A stretch of 64,000 bases of DNA from an uncultured Clostridia bacterium (GTDB taxonomy: Bacteria > Bacillota > Clostridia > Oscillospirales > Acutalibacteraceae), in the NCBI GenBank assembly GCA_947630285.1, contig CANRHD010000003.1:61651-125650 (forward strand), given 5' to 3'. The translations under genes and the position numbers were made by a program. Positions within the stretch are counted from its first letter, which is position 1. Each line of letters begins with the position of its first letter. Of this stretch, positions 61,076 to 64,000 are shown in pieces. The notes below the pieces were generated by a model. The model saw nothing but the letters and a program-made list of their open reading frames with translations. It was not told where the DNA came from and did not search any database.

Positions 61076-61801
61076 TTAACATCCTTTGTTTATATAGTCG
61101 AGAATACCCGTAGCTATCAAAAAAGCCATTTTGCGCTGATATTCTTCATTTTTTAACAGCTCAAGCTCGTTTTTGTTTGTCATAAATCCACATTCAACAA
61201 GCACGGCAGGTTTTGTTGCGTTATACAGTAAATAAATGTCCTTGGTGCTTTTCTTAATTCGCCTGTCATTATCGTTTTGCAGGTTGGTTCTTACGGAGTT
61301 TTGGATACAGTCCGCAATTTCTGCGCTTATGGTTGAATTCGGCGAATAAAACACCTGCGTACCGCTGTATTTCGGGTCCACATAGGAATTTTGATGCACG
61401 CTCAAAAAAATACAGTTGTCGGTATCCTGCATAATTTTCATACGGTTGTGAATATCTGACACCTTTTTCTCCCTTATCGTTTCCGCCTGTGGAGAATGAA
61501 TGGAAATATCCTCGCTTCTCGTAAGCTTTGTCTTGACTCCGAATGCGGATAAATAGGAGTTCAGGTACATGGCTATCGACAGGTTTAAATCCTTTTCGGG
61601 CGTTCCGTCTGCGGCAACCGCTCCCCCGTCAATTCCGCCGTGACCGGCGTCAACTATTACGGTAATTTCCTTTTTAACGGAGAAGTTTCCGCTGTCTCCC
61701 GAAGTTATTATTGAGTTCTCGGCCGTGTAATAAATCAAAAACATACATACCGAAACAATTATTACGGAGAATATAAAAATATAAAAAACAGTTTTTTTCA
61801 T
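61076..61801 (-). CDS. cwlD: Germination-type N-acetylmuramoyl-L-alanine amidase CwlD
   Basis: 241 residues from ATG 61801 (GGTGAT upstream). One N-terminal transmembrane helix (about 3-24) precedes an Amidase_3 domain. Zinc and catalytic motifs are DAGHGGIDGGAV, EKDLNLSI, LSVHQNS and VECGFMTN. Its length and compact single-domain form are those of CwlD, which removes stem peptides so muramic-delta-lactam can form in the spore cortex. It is unlike the large amidases at 3-6.5 kb. radA follows directly. Confidence 0.85.
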   Translation of the reverse strand: MKKTVFYIFIFSVIIVSVCMFLIYYTAENSIITSGDSGNFSVKKEITVIVDAGHGGIDGGAVAADGTPEKDLNLSIAMYLNSYLSAFGVKTKLTRSEDISIHSPQAETIREKKVSDIHNRMKIMQDTDNCIFLSVHQNSYVDPKYSGTQVFYSPNSTISAEIADCIQNSVRTNLQNDNDRRIKKSTKDIYLLYNATKPAVLVECGFMTNKNELELLKNEEYQRKMAFLIATGILDYINKGC

Positions 61802-61848
61802 AATTATCACCGATAAATTATATTGGCGGTAATTATCTATTATGTTAA

Positions 61849-61877
61849 ATTATAAACCAATATCTCGTCTTTTACAA
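61849..61877 (-). promoter_or_regulatory. Promoter for cwlD-radA
   Basis: Minus strand: TTGTAA, a 17-nt spacer and TATAAT, 47 nt before the cwlD start. It looks sigma-A-like, although cwlD is under sporulation sigma factors in Bacillus. Confidence 0.6.
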
Positions 61878-61904
61878 GCAAGAAGACGAAAATATCAACA
61901 AAAA

Positions 61905-61926
61905 ACGGACAGTTTTACCTGCCCGT
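61905..61926 (-). terminator. Terminator after typA
   Basis: Minus strand: ACGGGCAG and CTGTCCGT with one mismatch and a 6-nt loop, followed by TTTTTTG. Confidence 0.6.
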
Positions 61927-61932
61927 AAATTT

Positions 61933-63762
61933 TTATTTCTTTTTGAACTGCTGTTTAAGCCTTAAATCCTTTGAGAGTATCTTTTTTCTTAACCTTATGG
62001 ATTTGGGGGTAATCTCAACAAGCTCGTCGTCGCCTATAAATTCCATAGACTGTTCAAGGCTCAGCACCGTGTGCGGTACAAGCCTTAAGGCGTCGTCAGA
62101 ACCGGAGGCCCTGGTATTTGTAAGATGCTTGTTTTTACAAACATTGCAGACTATGTCCTCGGCCTTTGCGCACTCACCGACTATCATACCCTCATACACC
62201 GGAACTCCCGGCCCTACAAAAAGCCTGCCCCTGTCCTGCGTGTTGAAGAGCCCGTAAGCCGAGGTTTCGCCCGTTTCGTGGACTACTATGGAGCCCCTCT
62301 CCCTTGTATGAATTTCGCCCTTAAATTCTTCATAGCCGGAAAACAGATTGTTCATAATTCCGTTTCCGTTGGTATCGGTAAGAAATTCCGAGCGGTAGCC
62401 GATAAGACCTCTTGCAGGGATTTTAAATTCAAGGTGCGTCGAGCCGCCGTCCCTTGTGCCCATATTTTCAAGCTCACCGTGTCTTGAGCCGATTTTCTGC
62501 ATAACTGCGCCGACATATTCCTCGGGAACCTCGACAATTAAAAGCTCAATGGGTTCGCAAAGCTTACCGTCTATGACCTTTGTAATTACCTCCGGACGGG
62601 AAACCTGAAATTCATAGCCCTGTCTTCTCATGGTTTCGATAAGTATGGAAAGATGCAGTTCTCCCCTGCCCGACACCTTGAAGCAGTCGGTGCTGTCTGT
62701 CTCCTCCACCCTCATGCTTACATTTGTCTGAACCTCTTTAAAGAGCCTGTCACGGAGATTTCTTGAGGTGACATACTTACCGTCCTGACCTGCAAACGGG
62801 CTGTCGTTTACCATAAAATTCATTGAAATTGTAGGCTCGTCGATTTTTACAAAGGGAAGCGGTTCTATGTGCTCGGGGTCGCAGATGGTTTCGCCTATAT
62901 TCAGGTCCTCAATGCCCGAAACGCAGATTATATCGCCTGCGCCGGCGCTCTGAACCTCTACCCTCTTTAAGCCCTCAAACTGATAAAGTCTTGAAATTTT
63001 AACGCTTACATTTGAACCGTCCTGCTTGCACAAAACAACCTTATCGTTTACGCTGACGCTTCCCCTCTGAACCCTGCCAACGCCTATTCTGCCTATATAA
63101 TCATCGTAATCAAGGCTTGAAAACAGGCATTGAAGCGGTTGTGAAATGTCGCCCTGCGGAGGCTCTATTTCCTTTAATATTGTTTCAAACAGGGGGCGCA
63201 TATCGCCCTGACGGGCTTCGGGGTCAAGCGAAGAGTAGCCGTCCTTCGCCGAGGCGTAGACAACGGGAAATTCAAGCTGATCATCGTTTGCGCCAAGCTC
63301 TATAAACAGGTCGAGCACTTCATCGATAACCTCTGCCGGGCGTGCGCCGGGTCTGTCTATTTTGTTTATAACAACGACAACCTTTTTGTCAAGCGCAAGA
63401 GCCTTTCTCAAAACAAATCTTGTCTGCGGCATACAGCCCTCAAATGCGTCCACCAAAAGCAGAACGCCGTCAACCATAGTCAAAATGCGTTCAACCTCGC
63501 CGCCGAAATCGGCATGTCCGGGCGTATCGACAATGTTAATTTTAACGCCGTTGTAATGTATCGATGTGTTTTTGGAAAGGATTGTTATTCCCCTCTCCCT
63601 TTCGAGATCGTTGGAGTCCATAACCCTTTCCGCAACAACTTCGTTTTGTCTGAAAATGCCGCTCTGCTTAAGCAGTTCATCGACCAAGGTCGTTTTACCG
63701 TGGTCAACATGGGCGATAATCGCAATGTTTCTCAAATCTTCTCTGAATTTCAAAATACTCAC
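61933..63762 (-). CDS. typA: Ribosome-associated GTPase TypA/BipA
   Basis: 609 residues. G1 [11 protein letters not shown]3 [16 protein letters not shown] and G4 [10 protein letters not shown] lie in the GTPase domain (about 5-200). EF-G-like domains II, III and V and the TypA-specific C-terminal domain ([23 protein letters not shown]) follow. It acts on the 50S subunit in stress and low-temperature growth. GGTGAG lies upstream. It stands alone between its own promoter and terminator. Confidence 0.95.
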   Translation of the reverse strand: MSILKFREDLRNIAIIAHVDHGKTTLVDELLKQSGIFRQNEVVAERVMDSNDLERERGITILSKNTSIHYNGVKINIVDTPGHADFGGEVERILTMVDGVLLLVDAFEGCMPQTRFVLRKALALDKKVVVVINKIDRPGARPAEVIDEVLDLFIELGANDDQLEFPVVYASAKDGYSSLDPEARQGDMRPLFETILKEIEPPQGDISQPLQCLFSSLDYDDYIGRIGVGRVQRGSVSVNDKVVLCKQDGSNVSVKISRLYQFEGLKRVEVQSAGAGDIICVSGIEDLNIGETICDPEHIEPLPFVKIDEPTISMNFMVNDSPFAGQDGKYVTSRNLRDRLFKEVQTNVSMRVEETDSTDCFKVSGRGELHLSILIETMRRQGYEFQVSRPEVITKVIDGKLCEPIELLIVEVPEEYVGAVMQKIGSRHGELENMGTRDGGSTHLEFKIPARGLIGYRSEFLTDTNGNGIMNNLFSGYEEFKGEIHTRERGSIVVHETGETSAYGLFNTQDRGRLFVGPGVPVYEGMIVGECAKAEDIVCNVCKNKHLTNTRASGSDDALRLVPHTVLSLEQSMEFIGDDELVEITPKSIRLRKKILSKDLRLKQQFKKK

Positions 63763-63801
63763 CTATAGTTAAAGTAGTTAAATTAATTTTTTCAAAAAAA
63801 T

Positions 63802-63830
63802 ATTCTATCACTGTTTGGCCGTATGTGCAA
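63802..63830 (-). promoter_or_regulatory. Promoter for typA
   Basis: Minus strand: TTGCAC, a 17-nt spacer and TAGAAT, about 40 nt before the start codon. Confidence 0.62.
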
Positions 63831-63908
63831 CCGTTAAATGACAAAAAACGGCGTTTTTTAATTAAAAATTATTACTAATGAAAACGGAAGCGAAACACAC
63901 CTAAACTT

Positions 63909-63937
63909 TTGCGGAGTTTTTTCCCTTGGATTATAAT
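63909..63937 (+). promoter_or_regulatory. Promoter pointing out of the window
   Basis: TTGCGG, a 17-nt spacer and TATAAT on the plus strand. No gene follows before the window ends, so it probably drives a gene starting after base 64000. Confidence 0.58.
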
Positions 63938-64000
63938 ATGAAGTGCAACAAATAGAAAAAAGGAAAAAAAGATAGCAACTCATTGAAAAAACCTTTATAA

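Noticed and set aside
61866-61888. CGTCTT/AAGACG inverted repeat upstream of cwlD
   Set aside because: Only 6 bp, overlapping the promoter spacer, with no T-run. Too weak to name as operator or terminator.

Overview
This 64 kb window is chromosomal DNA of an anaerobic, spore-forming, low-to-mid GC Gram-positive bacterium of the Clostridia. The best guess is a gut Oscillospirales/Ruminococcaceae relative. The evidence is SpoVM, SipL, GerW, CwlD and SpoIIM sporulation genes, a reverse rubrerythrin, PASTA kinase signalling, dockerin domains, AGGAGG-type ribosome binding sites with frequent TTG/GTG starts, and TTGACA/TATAAT promoters. Genus assignment is inference.

Layout. 0-9 kb: end of a DapF-like gene, then a surface/cell-wall block (Cadherin-like-domain protein, GHL10 lipoprotein, two tandem paralogous amidases, a glucosaminidase; two of these carry dockerins). 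9-12 kb: TcdA, reverse rubrerythrin, SipL. 12-13.4 kb: DUF3343 protein with a cysteine desulfurase. 13.4-23 kb: CdaA-CdaR (c-di-AMP), DUF1385, PrmC, M50 protease, ScpAB, DUF2953, GerW, DacF, RluB. 23-36.9 kb: a long housekeeping run (YicC, RemA, Gmk, RpoZ, PriA, Def, Fmt, YugP-like, RsmB, RlmN, Stp, PrkC, RsgA, ThiN) ending in the 27-residue SpoVM, which is too short for the ORF track. 36.9-39.8 kb: AlaA-type aminotransferase and an IMP dehydrogenase resembling the Tritrichomonas foetus type. 39.8-42 kb: accessory cassette of serine recombinase, invertible promoter, membrane acyltransferase and tRNA-Leu. 42-45 kb: GH2 glycosidase and WYL regulator. 45-50 kb: pgk-tpiA-gpmI, AbrB-like regulator, DUF188 protein. 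50-53 kb: asd-dapA-dapB behind a lysine riboswitch. 53-57 kb: queA, tgt, yajC, TIGR04086, spoIIM-like. 57-64 kb: Xer recombinase, an AT-rich gene-free stretch of about 850 bp, a DUF6873-like gene, radA, cwlD, typA.

The most interesting signal lies at 40495-40624. A perfect 16-bp inverted repeat (GTGTACTTTTTGACAG / CTGTCAAAAAGTACAC) flanks 98 bp that contain a near-consensus promoter (TTGAAA-N17-TATAAT) aimed at an acyltransferase gene. The left repeat begins 5 bp after the stop codon of a serine recombinase gene. This is the expected architecture of a self-contained DNA-inversion switch, probably giving ON/OFF phase variation of surface-glycan acylation. In the sequenced orientation the switch reads ON. 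Inversion itself is inferred and not observed.

Starts were moved from the ORF track wherever a Shine-Dalgarno sequence, an overlapping upstream gene or a promoter position indicated a different codon. All promoters and terminators are read by eye, without folding or scoring software.
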